Assembly (NCBI RefSeq): GCF_002095475.1
Contig: NZ_MLFR01000004.1
Location: 186,001-250,000, forward strand
DNA length: 64,000 bases
Origin: Pantoea rwandensis
Lineage (GTDB): Bacteria > Pseudomonadota > Gammaproteobacteria > Enterobacterales > Enterobacteriaceae
Direction of reading: 5' to 3'
The position numbers and the translations under genes are program-made. Below, one piece after another: positions 8,050 through 19,217 of this stretch; position 1 is the stretch's first letter; every line of letters starts with the position of its first letter. Under the pieces are notes generated by a model that worked only from the letters and a program-made list of their open reading frames with translations, did not search any database and was not told where the DNA came from.

Positions 8050-10428
8050 TCAGAAAGCGCGCTGGTAAGGGATAATGCCCTGACGCAGCATTTCATTGGT
8101 GCCTAAGCCATAGTTAGAACTCAGACCACGTAGCTCAATGTTGAATGAGATTTGGTTGTCGTACTTACTGTCGTTGTTTTCCCAACCGTTGATCTTGCGC
8201 TCGTAACCCAGACGAATAGCGTAGCAGCACGAGCTGTACTGCAGGCCGACTAATTGTTCAGCCGGGCGGCTGTTGCGGGTATCGTAGTAATATCCGCCCA
8301 CCAGTGACCAGGCATCTGCAATCGGCCAGCTTGCGGTGGCACCGACTTGTGAAATCCCGTTTTTATAGATCGGGTTAGTCAGCAAGCTCGAGTTACCCAG
8401 CGCTTGTGCAACATACTCAGGACTGCTGTAGCGGTAGCTCAGCTGTACCATACGATCGGCATCCTGGCGATATTCCAGAATAGCGTTGCCTTGAGCGACG
8501 TTATCGAGACGGGTGTCATACTGCAGTCCGCCGCGCGCGCCCCAGCGATCGCTGATTTTCCAGTAGGTGTCACCTGCCCAAATCAAGCTGCCGGTGTCAT
8601 CTTCTTCACTCGTTTGGTTTACGCCGGTACGAGACGGGGTAAACGAGTAGATTTGACCCACAGAAACGTTAAAACGTTCAACCAGATCGTTATCATAAAT
8701 TCGCGTAGTCAAACCGGTAGAGACTTCGTTGGCTGAAGCGATACGGTCAAGACCACTGTAGGTACGATCGCGGAACAAGCCGGTGTAGTCGGTTTGCAGC
8801 AGCGTCGAGTCGTACGGGTAAATATTGCTCTGGTTACGATACGGGACGTAGAGGTATTGAACGCGAGGTTCCAGCGTCTGCGTGTAACCCTCTTCCCAGT
8901 TCATATTACGTTCGAAGACCAGGCGGCCATCCACTTTGAACTGGGGAAGCGTACGGTTCACTGAGTCGTCTAACCGGTTCCCTGTGCTGTCGATGCCAGA
9001 GATTTGGTTATTGTTATAACGATCAATGTTGTCTTGCTGGTAATGGGTAGCAAGGAATTTGGCTTCCGTATCCAGGCTCGCCCAGCCATTCGAGAGCGGC
9101 AGATTAAGCGTTGGCTCAATATGCAGTCGCGTGGCTTCCGGCATTTTACTGTTTACGTTAGTGAATTTCACGGCTTGGGCAAAGATGCGACCATCGAATG
9201 GCCCCATATCGTTCTGATAGAAATTCAGATCGAGCTGTGGCATCGCACGATAAACGTTGGTCGAATCTGTGGTGCCAAATACCTGGAAGTCTTTGGTCGA
9301 GAGCGTCGCGTCCCAGTTGGTATCAGCATAACCAAAGCTGAATTTCTGCGTCGCGTAGCCATCTGTTGAGCTGTAGTACTTCGAATCAAGGTCGTTGAAG
9401 TAATACGGATCGCTGACCTTGGTATAGTTGGCATTAAAGCGCCAGTGCTGCTCATACACCCCGGCATGCTGCCAGTAGAACAACCAGCGATTGGAGCTGG
9501 CATCCTGAGAGATGCTGCGCACTGCTTTATCGTTATTGTACTGACTATCTGAAGGCAGATAATCCAGCTCCATCAAACCGGCACCGAACACGGTCAGATA
9601 GCGGAATTCGTTCTGCAACTGCAGACCACGTTTACTCATGTAATGCGGCGTAATCGTGGCATCGGCCTGCGGCGCGATGTTCCAGTAGTACGGCAGCATA
9701 AACTCGAAGCCGTTATTGCTGCCGTACTTCGCGTTAGGAATCAGGAAACCTGAGCGGCGGCGATCGCCAATCGGTAACTGTAAATAGGGGCTGTAGAACA
9801 CCGGCACATTGCCGAGTTTAAAGCGGGCGTTCCAGATTTCAGCAACTTCTTCCTGGCGATCCTGGATCACCTCGGAACCGACCACGCTCCAGCTATTCGA
9901 ACCTGGCAGACAGGAGGTGAAGCTGCCGTTTTCCAGAATGGTGTAACGGTTATCGCCACGCAGCTTCATCTGATCGGCGACACCACGGCCTTGGCGCCCC
10001 ACCATCTGATAATCACCGTTCCACACGTTCGTGTCTTTGGTGTTCAGATTTGACCACGCTTTCGGACCTTTCAGGATGACCTGATTATCGTCATAGTGCA
10101 CATTACCCAGCGCATCAACGGTACGAACCGGGGTGGTTTGTCCATCCTGTTGGCGTTGATGCAGTTGCATCTCATCGGCGCGCAAGCGGCTGTTACCCTG
10201 CTCTACGTCTACATTGCCGGTGAAAACCGCGTCATTCGGGTAGTTACCTTTGGCCGAGTCGGAGTTGATGGTGACAGGCAGCGAATTGGTATCGCCACTG
10301 ACCAAAGGACGGTTGTAGCTCGGCACGCCCAGCATACACTGCGACATAAGATCGTCGGCGAATGACGGCTGACTGTAGAGCGCTGCACCAATCATGGTAG
10401 CCAGCAGGGTAGGTATCTGTTTTTTCAT
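8050..10428 (-). CDS. lptD: LPS-assembly protein LptD
   Basis: 792 residues (E. coli 784). With the lipoprotein LptE it forms the outer-membrane translocon that places lipopolysaccharide in the outer leaflet. A signal peptide ([20 protein letters not shown], cut before DDLMSQC) is followed by the periplasmic OstA-type jellyroll (about 40-200) and a large C-terminal beta barrel ending in phenylalanine (QRAF). The four cysteines needed for the two disulfides are present: one just after the signal (SQCMLG), one in FTSCLPG, and the adjacent pair in SSCCYAIR. It is the first gene of the minus-strand string and faces djlA. I looked for a sigma-E promoter upstream and found no clear match. Confidence 0.98.
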   Translation of the reverse strand: MKKQIPTLLATMIGAALYSQPSFADDLMSQCMLGVPSYNRPLVSGDTNSLPVTINSDSAKGNYPNDAVFTGNVDVEQGNSRLRADEMQLHQRQQDGQTTPVRTVDALGNVHYDDNQVILKGPKAWSNLNTKDTNVWNGDYQMVGRQGRGVADQMKLRGDNRYTILENGSFTSCLPGSNSWSVVGSEVIQDRQEEVAEIWNARFKLGNVPVFYSPYLQLPIGDRRRSGFLIPNAKYGSNNGFEFMLPYYWNIAPQADATITPHYMSKRGLQLQNEFRYLTVFGAGLMELDYLPSDSQYNNDKAVRSISQDASSNRWLFYWQHAGVYEQHWRFNANYTKVSDPYYFNDLDSKYYSSTDGYATQKFSFGYADTNWDATLSTKDFQVFGTTDSTNVYRAMPQLDLNFYQNDMGPFDGRIFAQAVKFTNVNSKMPEATRLHIEPTLNLPLSNGWASLDTEAKFLATHYQQDNIDRYNNNQISGIDSTGNRLDDSVNRTLPQFKVDGRLVFERNMNWEEGYTQTLEPRVQYLYVPYRNQSNIYPYDSTLLQTDYTGLFRDRTYSGLDRIASANEVSTGLTTRIYDNDLVERFNVSVGQIYSFTPSRTGVNQTSEEDDTGSLIWAGDTYWKISDRWGARGGLQYDTRLDNVAQGNAILEYRQDADRMVQLSYRYSSPEYVAQALGNSSLLTNPIYKNGISQVGATASWPIADAWSLVGGYYYDTRNSRPAEQLVGLQYSSCCYAIRLGYERKINGWENNDSKYDNQISFNIELRGLSSNYGLGTNEMLRQGIIPYQRAF

Positions 10429-10609
10429 ACGCGGTTCGGGATTTCCATGAGAACGGGCATCATGCCGACAATCGGCTCAGAGACTAACTTACTGCCCGGC
10501 GTTGTGCCAGTGTTAATCCATGTCTGATCGCGTTGCTGTTAGGCACTGAAGTAAATGAAAGGTATGATAATGCAATTTTCAGCCGCAAGCATGGCGAATT
10601 GAGGAGTTT

Positions 10610-11422
10610 ATGCGCTACTGGGGAAAAGTTATTGGTCTGGCTCTTGGCTTACTTTCTGGGGCAGGCTTTTGGGGCATTGTGCTGGGTCTGCTCATTGGCC
10701 ATATGTTTGATAAAGTGCGCAGCGTAAAAGGACAGGGGTATTTCGCCAATAATCAGGCGCGACAGACGCAGTTTTTTAGTACCACTTTTCAGGTGATGGG
10801 CCATTTGACCAAGTCAAAAGGGCATGTCACTGAAGCGGATATCCAGATTGCATCCTTATTTATGGATCGTATGCAACTGCATGGCGATGCCCGTGTAGCA
10901 GCGCAGCGAGCATTTCGTGAAGGCAAGCAGAGCGACTATCCGTTGCGTAATAAGCTACGTGAACTGCGCAGTGCCTGCTTTGGACGCTTTGATCTGATTA
11001 GGATGTTTCTGGAAATTCAAATCCAGGCGGCGTTTGCTGATGGTTCGTTGCATCCAAATGAACGCCAAGTGCTGTATGTCATTGCAGAAGAGTTGGGCAT
11101 TTCGCGTGCACAGTTCGATCAGTTCTTGCGCATGATGGAAGGCGGTCAGCAGTTTGGCGGCGGCGGTTCATCTTATGGCGGTGCTTACCAACAGGCAAAA
11201 CGTGGGCCAACGTTAGAAGATGCGTGTAGCGTACTGGGCGTGAAAAGCAGCGATGACAGTACCACGATTAAACGTGCCTACCGCAAGCTAATGAGCGAGC
11301 ATCATCCCGATAAACTGGTGGCGAAAGGATTACCGCCGGAAATGATGGAGATGGCGAAGCAGAAAGCGCAGGAGATTCAGGCGGCTTACGATTTGATTCG
11401 TAAGGAGAAAGGTTTTAAATAG
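10610..11422 (+). CDS. djlA: Membrane-anchored DnaJ-like co-chaperone DjlA
   Basis: 270 residues (E. coli 271). A type III J-domain protein that stimulates DnaK at the inner membrane and, when overproduced in E. coli, activates the Rcs capsule pathway. One glycine-rich transmembrane segment (about 6-31, [20 protein letters not shown]) is followed by a TerB-like helical domain (about 55-190), a Gly-rich linker (GGGGSSYGG) and a C-terminal J domain with the HPD motif in [18 protein letters not shown]-like bases (TTGAGGAG) precede the ATG. It is transcribed away from lptD; a TATGAT at 10563-10568 is a possible -10 box. A terminator shared with rluA follows. Confidence 0.97.
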   Translation: MRYWGKVIGLALGLLSGAGFWGIVLGLLIGHMFDKVRSVKGQGYFANNQARQTQFFSTTFQVMGHLTKSKGHVTEADIQIASLFMDRMQLHGDARVAAQRAFREGKQSDYPLRNKLRELRSACFGRFDLIRMFLEIQIQAAFADGSLHPNERQVLYVIAEELGISRAQFDQFLRMMEGGQQFGGGGSSYGGAYQQAKRGPTLEDACSVLGVKSSDDSTTIKRAYRKLMSEHHPDKLVAKGLPPEMMEMAKQKAQEIQAAYDLIRKEKGFK

Positions 11423-11445
11423 CCTGGATATTGAGATGAAATTTG

Positions 11446-11475
11446 AAAGGGCCGTCATTGCTGGCGGCCCTTTTC
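11446..11475. terminator. Terminator between djlA and rluA
   Basis: AAAGGGCCG (11446-11454) pairs with CGGCCCTTT (11465-11473), followed by a fourth T and C. The A-rich left flank lets it serve the convergent rluA transcript too. Confidence 0.8.
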
Positions 11476-11487
11476 ATTGCCTGCAAA

Positions 11488-12147
11488 TTAGAAATCCGCA
11501 GGCTGTTTGAACGTCATGCTATTACCAAACGCGGGATGCGTGATCGTCAGCGATTCCGCATGCAGTTGCAAACGAGGCGCCATCGCCAACGCTTCTTCGT
11601 GTGCATAGAAGCGGTCACCTAAGATCGGATGACCCAGCGCCAGTAAATGCACACGCAGCTGATGCGAGCGTCCGGTAATCGGCTTGAGCAGCACGCGCGC
11701 ACTGTGGCTCGCTTCATACTCCAGTACCTGATACTCCGTTTGTGCGGATTTACCGTTTTCAAAACACACCATCTGTTTGGGGCGGTTGGGCCAATCGCAA
11801 ATCAGCGGCAGATCGATTAATCCCTCTTCTGCCGTTGGATGACCCCACACACGCGCTACATAGTACTTGGAGGGCTCACGCTCGCGGAATTGCCGCTTTA
11901 GCTCGCGCTCCGCGGCTTTATTCAGCGCCACCACCATCACGCCACTGGTCGCCATATCCAATCGATGTACCGATTCTGCCTGCGGAAAATCACGCTGGAC
12001 GCGTGTCATCACGCTGTCCTTGTGTTCTTCCTGACGTCCCGGCACCGATAACAAGCCACTAGGCTTGTTGACCACCATAATATGCTCGTCCTGATACAGA
12101 ATGTGTAACCAGGGTTCAAGCGGCGGATTGTACGCTTCCATCAACAT
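11488..12147 (-). CDS. rluA: Dual-specificity 23S rRNA/tRNA pseudouridine synthase
   Basis: 219 residues, as in E. coli RluA. It makes pseudouridine 746 in 23S rRNA and 32 in several tRNAs. The catalytic aspartate lies in HRLDMATSG, the signature of the RluA/RsuA families; KPITGRSHQLRVH and GHPILGDRFY are further conserved parts of the active-site cleft. There is no S4 domain, which sets it apart from RluC and RluD. It follows rapA by 21 bases on the same strand, the arrangement also found in E. coli, so it is likely read from the rapA transcript. Confidence 0.97.
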   Translation of the reverse strand: MLMEAYNPPLEPWLHILYQDEHIMVVNKPSGLLSVPGRQEEHKDSVMTRVQRDFPQAESVHRLDMATSGVMVVALNKAAERELKRQFREREPSKYYVARVWGHPTAEEGLIDLPLICDWPNRPKQMVCFENGKSAQTEYQVLEYEASHSARVLLKPITGRSHQLRVHLLALGHPILGDRFYAHEEALAMAPRLQLHAESLTITHPAFGNSMTFKQPADF

Positions 12148-12168
12148 GTCGTAGTGGCCTTAAGCACT

Positions 12169-15075
12169 TTATTGGTGTGTCACGACGATCAGACGCAACG
12201 CGTCCAGACGCCATCCAGCATCGCCCAGGCTTTCCAGCACCTGCTCGCGATTACTTTCCAGCGCTTCAACCTCATCATCACGGATGTTAGGGTTGACCGC
12301 TTTCAAGGCTTCCAGACGTGACAACTCGGCACTCAACTTCTCATCGGCTTCGACTTTCGCTGCGGCAATCAGGGCTTGGGCCTCTGGCACAATCATTTTC
12401 TCGGCTTGTGTCAGGATCTCATGCACTTCTTGCTGAACCGCGTTGACCAGCTTGCTCCCAGTGTGACGATTAACGGCATTCAGCTGGCGGTTAAAGCTCT
12501 CGAATTCGACTTTGCCTGCCAGATTGTTGCCCGCACGATCCATCAGTAAACGCACCGGGGATGGTGGCAGGAAGCGGGTGAGTTGCAGACTCTTCGGTGC
12601 CTGCGCTTCCACCACGTAAATCATCTCAACCAGCAAAGTACCCACCGGCAGCGCCTTGTTCTTCAACAATGACAGCGCACAGCTACCGGTATCACCCGAA
12701 AGAATCAGATCGAGACCGTTGAGGATCAGCGGATGTTCCCAGGTAATGAACTGGGTATCTTCGCGTGACAGCGCCTGGTTACGGTTGAAGGTGACCGTGC
12801 AACCATCTTCTGGCAAGCCAGGGAAGTCAGGCACCAGCATGTGATCGGACGGCGTCAGGACAATTAAGCTGTCGCTGCGGTCTTCTTGGTTGATACCGAC
12901 GATATCGAACAGATTCAGGGCAAAGTTGACCAAATCAGTGTCGTTATCCTGTTCGCCGATAGCATTGGCAAGCGCTTGTGCTGCTTCGCCACCGTTTGAG
13001 TTCAGCTCCAACAGGCGGTCACGGCCTTGCTCCAGCTGTGTTTTCAGTGTGTCGTGCTGCTTGCGGCTTTCAACAATGAACTCATCCAGACCCTGTGGGT
13101 TCTCTGGCGCGGCGAGATATTCGATCAGCTTGCTGTATTCACTGTCATAAATCGTGCGGCCGGTTGGGCAGGTGTGTTCAAACGCATCCAGACCTTCGTG
13201 ATACCAACGCAGCAGTACCGCCTGGGCAGTTTTTTCCAGCCACGGCACCAAAATCTGAATGTCATGCATCTGACCAATACGATCGAGACGACCGATACGC
13301 TGCTCCAGCAGGTCCGGGTTAAACGGCAAATCGAACATCACCAGGCGGCTGGCGAACTGGAAGTTACGGCCTTCAGAACCGATTTCTGAACACAGCAGCA
13401 CCTGTGCGCCTTCTTCTTCTGAGGCGAAGAAAGCGGCAGCGCGGTCGCGCTCCAGAATCGACAATCCTTCGTGGAACACGGCGGCACGAATACCTTCGCG
13501 CTCACGCAGCACCTGCTCAAGTTGCAGCGCAGTAGTGGCTTGCGCACAAATCACCAGCACTTTCTCTTTGCGGTTGCTGGTCAGGTAGCCCATTAACCAT
13601 TCAACACGCGGATCGAAGTTCCACCAGGTACCGCTATCACCTTCAAATTCCTGATAAATCTTTTCTGGGTACAGCATATCGCGCGCGCGCTCTTCAGCGG
13701 TTTTACGCGCACCCATAATGCCCGAGACTTTAATCGCGGTCTGGTACTGGGCGGGCAGCGGCAAACGAATCTGGTGGAGTTCGCGTTTCGGGAAACCTTT
13801 CACGCCATTACGTGTGTTACGGAACAGCACACGGCTGGTTCCATGGCGATCCATTAGCATCGAAACCAGCTCTTTGCGCGCATCTTCTTTGCCATCACGA
13901 TCGCTATTCGCGACCTGCAACAGGGGCTCGATGTCCTGCTCACCGATCAGATCGTTGATCAGATTCATCTCGTCTTTGCTGATAGCGTGATCGGCCAGCA
14001 GAGAGCTTACCGCATCGGCAACCGGGCGATAGTTCTGCTGCTCAGCCACAAACTGGCTGAAGTCATGGAAGCGATTCGGATCGAGCAGACGCAAGCGAGC
14101 AAAGTGACTTTCCAGACCCAGCTGTTCCGGCGTTGCCGTCAGCAGTAGCACGCCCGGCGTTTTCTCCGCGAGCTGTTCAATTACTTGATATTCACGGCTT
14201 GGGGCATCTTCGCTCCACGCCAGATGGTGGGCTTCATCCACCACCAGCAGATCCCAGTCGGCATCGGCCAGCAATTCCAGACGCTGTTTATTACGACGCA
14301 CGAAATCCAGTGAGCAGATAATCAGCTGTTCTGTCTCGAAGGCATTGTCACTGTCGTGCTGGGCTTCGGTGTAGCGGCCGTCGTCAAACAGGGCAAAGCG
14401 CAGGTTGAAACGACGTAACATCTCTACCAGCCACTGGTGCTGTAGGGTTTCCGGTACCACGATCAGCACACGTTCGGCACGACCTGCCAGCAACTGCTGT
14501 TGAATGATCATCCCGGCTTCAATGGTTTTACCCAAGCCGACCTCATCCGCCAACAAGACGCGGGGGGCATGGCGGCGGCCAACATCATGGGCTATGTGCA
14601 ACTGATGTGGAATCAGGTTGGTGCGCATACCGCGCAGGCCGCTGATCGGCAGACGATACTGCTCGCTCTGATACTTACGCGCGCGGAAGCGCAGCGCAAA
14701 ACGGTCCATACGGTCGAGCTGACCGGCAAACAGACGATCTTGCGGTTTGCTGAACACCAGTTTGCTGTCCAGCATCACTTCACGCATCATCACGTCGCTT
14801 TCTGCGGTATCGAGACGCGTGCCGATGTAAGTCATTAAATCTTTATCGTTACGGACTTCATCGACGCTCATCTGCCAACCTTCATGGCTGGTGATGGTGT
14901 CACCCGGATTGAAAATCACACGTGTGACCGGCGCATCATTGCGGGCATACAGGCGGTTTTCGCCGGTTGCCGGGAACATCATGGTGATCATGCGTGTATC
15001 AACCGCGACCACTGTTCCTAAACCCAGTTCACTTTCGGTATCACTAATCCAGCGCTGACCCAGTGTAAAAACCAT
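12169..15075 (-). CDS. rapA: RNA polymerase-associated ATPase RapA (HepA)
   Basis: 968 residues, identical in length to E. coli RapA. It is a Swi2/Snf2 translocase bound to core RNA polymerase that helps recycle polymerase stalled after termination. N-terminal Tudor-like domains (about 1-110) precede the ATPase core: Walker A DEVGLGKT (near 180), VVDEAHHL (motif II, near 280) and [10 protein letters not shown] (motif III). The second RecA lobe has [27 protein letters not shown] and [11 protein letters not shown] (motif VI). A C-terminal spacer and RapA-specific region follow. It is complete and unbroken, with polB upstream and rluA downstream on the same strand. Confidence 0.98.
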   Translation of the reverse strand: MVFTLGQRWISDTESELGLGTVVAVDTRMITMMFPATGENRLYARNDAPVTRVIFNPGDTITSHEGWQMSVDEVRNDKDLMTYIGTRLDTAESDVMMREVMLDSKLVFSKPQDRLFAGQLDRMDRFALRFRARKYQSEQYRLPISGLRGMRTNLIPHQLHIAHDVGRRHAPRVLLADEVGLGKTIEAGMIIQQQLLAGRAERVLIVVPETLQHQWLVEMLRRFNLRFALFDDGRYTEAQHDSDNAFETEQLIICSLDFVRRNKQRLELLADADWDLLVVDEAHHLAWSEDAPSREYQVIEQLAEKTPGVLLLTATPEQLGLESHFARLRLLDPNRFHDFSQFVAEQQNYRPVADAVSSLLADHAISKDEMNLINDLIGEQDIEPLLQVANSDRDGKEDARKELVSMLMDRHGTSRVLFRNTRNGVKGFPKRELHQIRLPLPAQYQTAIKVSGIMGARKTAEERARDMLYPEKIYQEFEGDSGTWWNFDPRVEWLMGYLTSNRKEKVLVICAQATTALQLEQVLREREGIRAAVFHEGLSILERDRAAAFFASEEEGAQVLLCSEIGSEGRNFQFASRLVMFDLPFNPDLLEQRIGRLDRIGQMHDIQILVPWLEKTAQAVLLRWYHEGLDAFEHTCPTGRTIYDSEYSKLIEYLAAPENPQGLDEFIVESRKQHDTLKTQLEQGRDRLLELNSNGGEAAQALANAIGEQDNDTDLVNFALNLFDIVGINQEDRSDSLIVLTPSDHMLVPDFPGLPEDGCTVTFNRNQALSREDTQFITWEHPLILNGLDLILSGDTGSCALSLLKNKALPVGTLLVEMIYVVEAQAPKSLQLTRFLPPSPVRLLMDRAGNNLAGKVEFESFNRQLNAVNRHTGSKLVNAVQQEVHEILTQAEKMIVPEAQALIAAAKVEADEKLSAELSRLEALKAVNPNIRDDEVEALESNREQVLESLGDAGWRLDALRLIVVTHQ

Positions 15076-15227
15076 ATATTTTTAGCTCGACTCTCTGACA
15101 TGCCATAAAGAAGTTCACCCGCACTCAGGCAATACATCCCCGCCAAACGGGTGTTTGGTCAGATTGTATATGCAGTGAGAATCAGGAAGGGCGCTATGGT
15201 ACTGGATGGCAAGGCATTCGTCACCTG

Positions 15228-17589
15228 TCAAAAAAGCCCCAGCTGCCCAGTAATGAGTGTAGCAAAGTCATCGCCAACGAAAGGTAAAATGCCATCTGCC
15301 ACTGGTTGTAACTGCTTGCTGACGTAGTGATCGTAGTCAAGCGGGGTGTGGCGCGCTTCCAGTGGTTCCGGGCCAGCCGTGGCCATCACATAGCGAATTG
15401 AGCCGCCATTTTGATACTGCAAGGGACGTTGTAATTTCCGATTTTGCTCATCGGCGAGGCGAGCAGCGCGCACGTGCGGCGGCACATTTTTTTCATAATC
15501 TTTTAACGCGCGACGCAGACGTTTTTTTGTAGATCAGTTGCTCATCCAGCTCACCTGCCAGTAGCTGCGCCACTGTGTCACGGATGTAATCCTGCCACGG
15601 CTCGCCCCGAAAAATGCGGCCATACAGATTTTGCTGAAACTGCTGCGCCAGCGGCGTCCAGTCGGTGCGGACGGATTCCAGGCCTTTAAAAACCAGGCGT
15701 TCTGCGCCATCGCTGCGAATCATACCGGCATAGCGCTTTTTACTGCCTTGTTCAGCTCCACGAATCGTTGGCATCAGGAAACGGCTGAAATGGGTTTCGT
15801 ACTCCAGCTCCAACGCGCTCTCCAGTCCGTACGTTTGCTGCAGATGTTGCCGCCACCAGTTGTTGACCTGCTCGGTCAGGCGCCGACCTATTTCTGTTGC
15901 ATCGGCTTCGCTGTGCGCGCCTTTCAGCCAGACAAAGGTGGAGTCGGTGTCGCCGTAAATTACATTAAATCCTTCTGATTCAATCAGTTCTCGCGTTTGT
16001 TGCATGATGGCATGACCGCGCAGCGTAATGGATGACGCCAAACGCGGATCGAAAAAGCGACATGCGCTGGTGCCAAGCACGCCGTAAAACGCGTTCATGA
16101 TGATCTTAAGCGCCTGCGACAGCGGTTTATTGCCGTCGCGTTTGGCGTTTTCACGTCCTTGCCAAATCTGTTCGACGATGGCGGGCAAACAGTGCGTCTC
16201 ACGCGAAAAACGCGCATGGCGGAAGCCGGGCACCGAATCGACATCATCAGGATGCGCTAAGCCTTCTACTAGCCCCACAGGATCGATGAGGAAGGTGCGG
16301 ATAATCGATGGGTACAGGCTTTTGTAATCAAGGACTAATACTGAATCGTACAAACCTGGACGCGAATCCATAACATAGCCACCAGGGCTGGCTTCTGGCG
16401 CCACTTCGCCGAGATTCGGTGCGACAAATCCGGCACGGTGCATACGCGGAATATAAAGATGACCGAAAGCAGCCACCGAACCACCGTGGCGATCAACCGC
16501 CAAACCGTTGACGGTGGCGCGTTCCAGCAGGAACGGCATAATTGCGGTGTGCTGGAAGATGCGCGTGACCAGCTCGCAATCTTTCAGGTTGTACTTCGCC
16601 AGCGCCGGTTTGTCGTGGGCGAAACGCCAGTTGATCTCCTCCATACGCTGCCAAGGGTTATCAATGGCTTTCCCTTCCCCCAGAAGCTGGCGTGACACGG
16701 CCTCAAGGCTGAAGGAGGGGAAATCCCAAAAGGCTGACTTAAGCGCTTCAATGCCATCGATCACCAAACGTCCCTGTGCCTGCGCGAAAAAGACACCCGG
16801 TTTGAAACCATGCTCACGCCACTCCAGCGCCTGATTCTGGCGGCCCAGGCGCAGTGGAATACCATAACGATCGGCGTGTTTTTGCAAGACGCGCAGATCG
16901 AACTGCACGACGCTCCAGCCAATGATGACATCCGGGTCGTGACGTTCAAACCAGGCATTGAGCTGCTCCAGCAATTGTGGGCGGCTATCGACATAAATGA
17001 GGTCAAAATCGAGCGTGCTGGCATCGCCGTTTGGCGGACCGAGCATATAAACCTGGCGCTGACCGCAGCCTTCCAGCCCGATGCAATACAGTTCACCGTG
17101 CTCGGTGGTTTCGATATCCAGCGATACCCATTTCAATTGCGGACGATAGTCAGGATGTGGCTTCAAACGGGCATTAACGATACTGTCGCCACGCACGTCC
17201 CCGCTGAACCACACTGGCGCCGTGATAAAACGCTCCATTAAATAGCGTTCGGGGGGACGGATATCCGCTTCATACACCGGAATGCCGTTTTCGCGCAGAC
17301 GTTTCTCCAGATTTTGCAGCTGGCGGTTGCTACGACAATAAAGGCCAAACACCGGACGGCGCTGAAAATCTTTTAGCTCGAGCGATTGTATCCGCGTGTG
17401 GCGCTCATCGCGGATCAGCGTTTCGGTTTGCTGGCGGAACGCTTCGGGGATAAAGGCGACCGACTCCTGGGCAGGCAGCACCAGCCGCTGTGGGCCTTGC
17501 TCCGTGGCCAGCCACAACACCACTTCGCTGCCCGTTGGCGTGTCTCGCCAATGTCGGGTCAGCAGAAAACCTGCACGCGGATCGGTCAC
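15228..17589 (-). pseudogene. polB: DNA polymerase II, frameshifted in this sequence
   Basis: Family B, SOS-induced polymerase used in lesion bypass and replication restart. The reading frame is complete except for one extra A: Tyr-Lys-Lys is followed by A7 (T7 at 15522-15528 on the plus strand) where A6 would keep the frame. The 5' frame stops at 15493; the 3' frame picks up as [16 protein letters not shown] and runs to GQLGLF at 15228, the normal C-terminus. Exonuclease motif DIETT, polymerase motifs [20 protein letters not shown] and YGDTDS are intact in the 5' part, so the lesion removes only about 85 thumb and C-terminal residues. The start is GTG at 17589: GGAG lies 5 bases upstream and the N-terminus [14 protein letters not shown] aligns with E. 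coli. A real mutation, A7 transcriptional slippage or a sequencing error all fit. Confidence 0.9.
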
Positions 17590-17624
17590 AGTAACTCCAG
17601 AAAATGAACTATGCTGAGTATACC

Positions 17625-17640
17625 ATGGATGTTTATACAG
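17625..17640 (-). promoter_or_regulatory. Degenerate LexA box upstream of polB
   Basis: Read on the minus strand the 16 bases are CTGTATAAACATCCAT. The left half (CTGTATAAA) fits the LexA consensus CTGT-N8-ACAG and the E. coli polB box as I remember it; the right half has lost the CAG. It lies 36-51 bases before the polB GTG, in the promoter region, with a possible -10 TATACT just downstream. Repression may be weaker than in E. coli. Confidence 0.45.
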
Positions 17641-17754
17641 TGCCTGTAGCGATGAAATTGTCAGCACTTTGTCAACATCGTTCTACAATTCTTGCCTTGA
17701 CGCTGTGGCGCTGGCTCCGGACAATCCAGCCTCTATATTCCGCAGAGGATAGTT

Positions 17755-18519
17755 ATGGAAGCCTGGATTCAACACCTGTTTACGCAATCGCTAGAGTTTG
17801 CGCTCTTTGCTGTGGCGCTGGTCACCTTTCTCGAGTCACTGGCGTTCGTAGGATTACTGTTACCAGGCACCGTGTTAATGGCCAGCCTCGGGGCGCTGGT
17901 CGGTAGCGGGCAGATTGGTTTGTACCCTGCCTGGGCAGCGGGCTTTGCCGGTTGTCTGATTGGTGACTGGGTCTCCTACGGTATTGGCTGGAAGTTTCAG
18001 GGGCCACTGCACCGTTGGAAATATCTGCAAAAGTACAAAGGGTTGTTGGATAAAACGGAACATGCGCTGCACCAGCACAGCATGTTTACCATTTTGGTTG
18101 GACGTTTTGTCGGGCCAACCCGTCCGCTAATTCCTTTAGCGGCAGGTATGCTGGAGTTGCCCGTCCGTAAGTTTATTCCGCCCAACCTGATCGGTTGCAT
18201 CCTCTGGCCTCCGGCCTATTTGATGCCGGGTATTTTGGCCGGTGTGGCGATAGATGTTCCGCAAGCCGCGCAGGGTAGCCATTTTAAAGTATTGCTGCTG
18301 CTGGTCGCGCTGCTGGTATGGATCGGCTGCTGGTTACTCTGGCGCTGGTATCGCAGTGGGAAAACCGTCGATTGGGCCACCCAATATTTGCCGCAGGCGC
18401 GTCTGCGCTGGTTGGCACCACTGGCGGCAGTGACTGGCGCGGCGGCATTTATCGCTATCCAATACCATCCGATGATGCCTGTTTTCCGCCATCTGCTGTG
18501 GAAGGTCTTCTTCGCCTAA
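17755..18519 (+). CDS. yabI: DedA-family inner-membrane protein YabI
   Basis: 254 residues, matching E. coli YabI in length. DedA/VTT-domain proteins are inner-membrane proteins proposed to flip or move lipid carriers, such as undecaprenyl phosphate, with the proton gradient; the role of YabI itself is not known. The family core is present: [13 protein letters not shown] near the N-terminus with an acidic residue in the membrane, then [16 protein letters not shown] with the conserved arginines (about 117-133). Several hydrophobic segments cover most of the protein. GAGGA lies 6 bases before the ATG. Its stop codon overlaps that of thiQ by 4 bases on the other strand. In E. coli the ara genes lie between polB and yabI; here they are absent. 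Confidence 0.95.
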   Translation: MEAWIQHLFTQSLEFALFAVALVTFLESLAFVGLLLPGTVLMASLGALVGSGQIGLYPAWAAGFAGCLIGDWVSYGIGWKFQGPLHRWKYLQKYKGLLDKTEHALHQHSMFTILVGRFVGPTRPLIPLAAGMLELPVRKFIPPNLIGCILWPPAYLMPGILAGVAIDVPQAAQGSHFKVLLLLVALLVWIGCWLLWRWYRSGKTVDWATQYLPQARLRWLAPLAAVTGAAAFIAIQYHPMMPVFRHLLWKVFFA

Positions 18520-19217
18520 CGCTTTTTTACGCCAAGGATGGCGGCTGCCTCACTCTCACCGCTGATTAAGTGCTCAGTACTGCCATCCCAGTAAATCCGT
18601 CCATCGACCACCACCAGGCTACGTGATGCAATCTGCTGGGCATCTTCCAGACTGTGCGACACCATCAGCAGGGTAATATTGCGGCTTTCACACACGGATC
18701 GCACCAGCTGTAACATTTCACCGCGCAGGGCGGGATCCAGCGCCGAGAAGGGCTCATCAAGCAATAAAATCGGTTGGTTACGCAATAAACAGCGAGCCAG
18801 AGCGACGCGTTGCCGTTGACCGCCAGAGAGTTGTCCGGGAAGGCGGGTTAGCAACGCTTGCAGCCCGGTTTGCTCGGCGATAGCGGTAATCTGTTGCTGC
18901 TGTTCCGGTGAAAGTTTCAGGCCAGGATGCAGGCCCAATCCCATATTTTGCTGCACCGTCAAATGCGGGAACAAATTGTTCTCCTGGAACAGCATCGAAA
19001 CCGGTCGTGCCGCCGGTACGCTGCCTGTGTGATCGACGCCGTTCATGATCAGTGAGCCTTGGCTCACTGGCAGAAAGCCACCCAGTAAGCTCAGCAAGGT
19101 GCTTTTGCCTGCGCCACTTGGCCCAAGGATCGCCAGCCGCTCACCGGCCTGCGCCTCAAAACTAAAGCGCATAGGCAGATGCTGGTAAAGGTAAGTGAGA
19201 TTATTCAGTGTCAGCAT
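18516..19217 (-). CDS. thiQ: Thiamine ABC transporter ATP-binding protein ThiQ
   Basis: 233 residues. It powers import of thiamine and thiamine phosphates together with the ThiP permease and the ThiB binding protein. Walker A is GPSGAGKST (residues 32-40), the Q-loop FQENNLF, the ABC signature [13 protein letters not shown], Walker [14 protein letters not shown] and the switch histidine in MVSHSLEDA; all catalytic residues are intact. The start overlaps the end of thiP by 17 bases, indicating coupled translation. Last gene of the TPP-riboswitch-controlled thiBPQ operon. Confidence 0.96.
   Translation of the reverse strand: MLTLNNLTYLYQHLPMRFSFEAQAGERLAILGPSGAGKSTLLSLLGGFLPVSQGSLIMNGVDHTGSVPAARPVSMLFQENNLFPHLTVQQNMGLGLHPGLKLSPEQQQQITAIAEQTGLQALLTRLPGQLSGGQRQRVALARCLLRNQPILLLDEPFSALDPALRGEMLQLVRSVCESRNITLLMVSHSLEDAQQIASRSLVVVDGRIYWDGSTEHLISGESEAAAILGVKKR

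Noticed and set aside
9004-9369. 121-codon frame antisense to lptD
   Set aside because: A shadow of a long real gene; no supporting signals.
10429-10609. Sigma-E promoter before lptD
   Set aside because: Such a promoter is known in E. coli, but I found no GGAACTT-like -35 at the right distance from a TCTGA-like -10.
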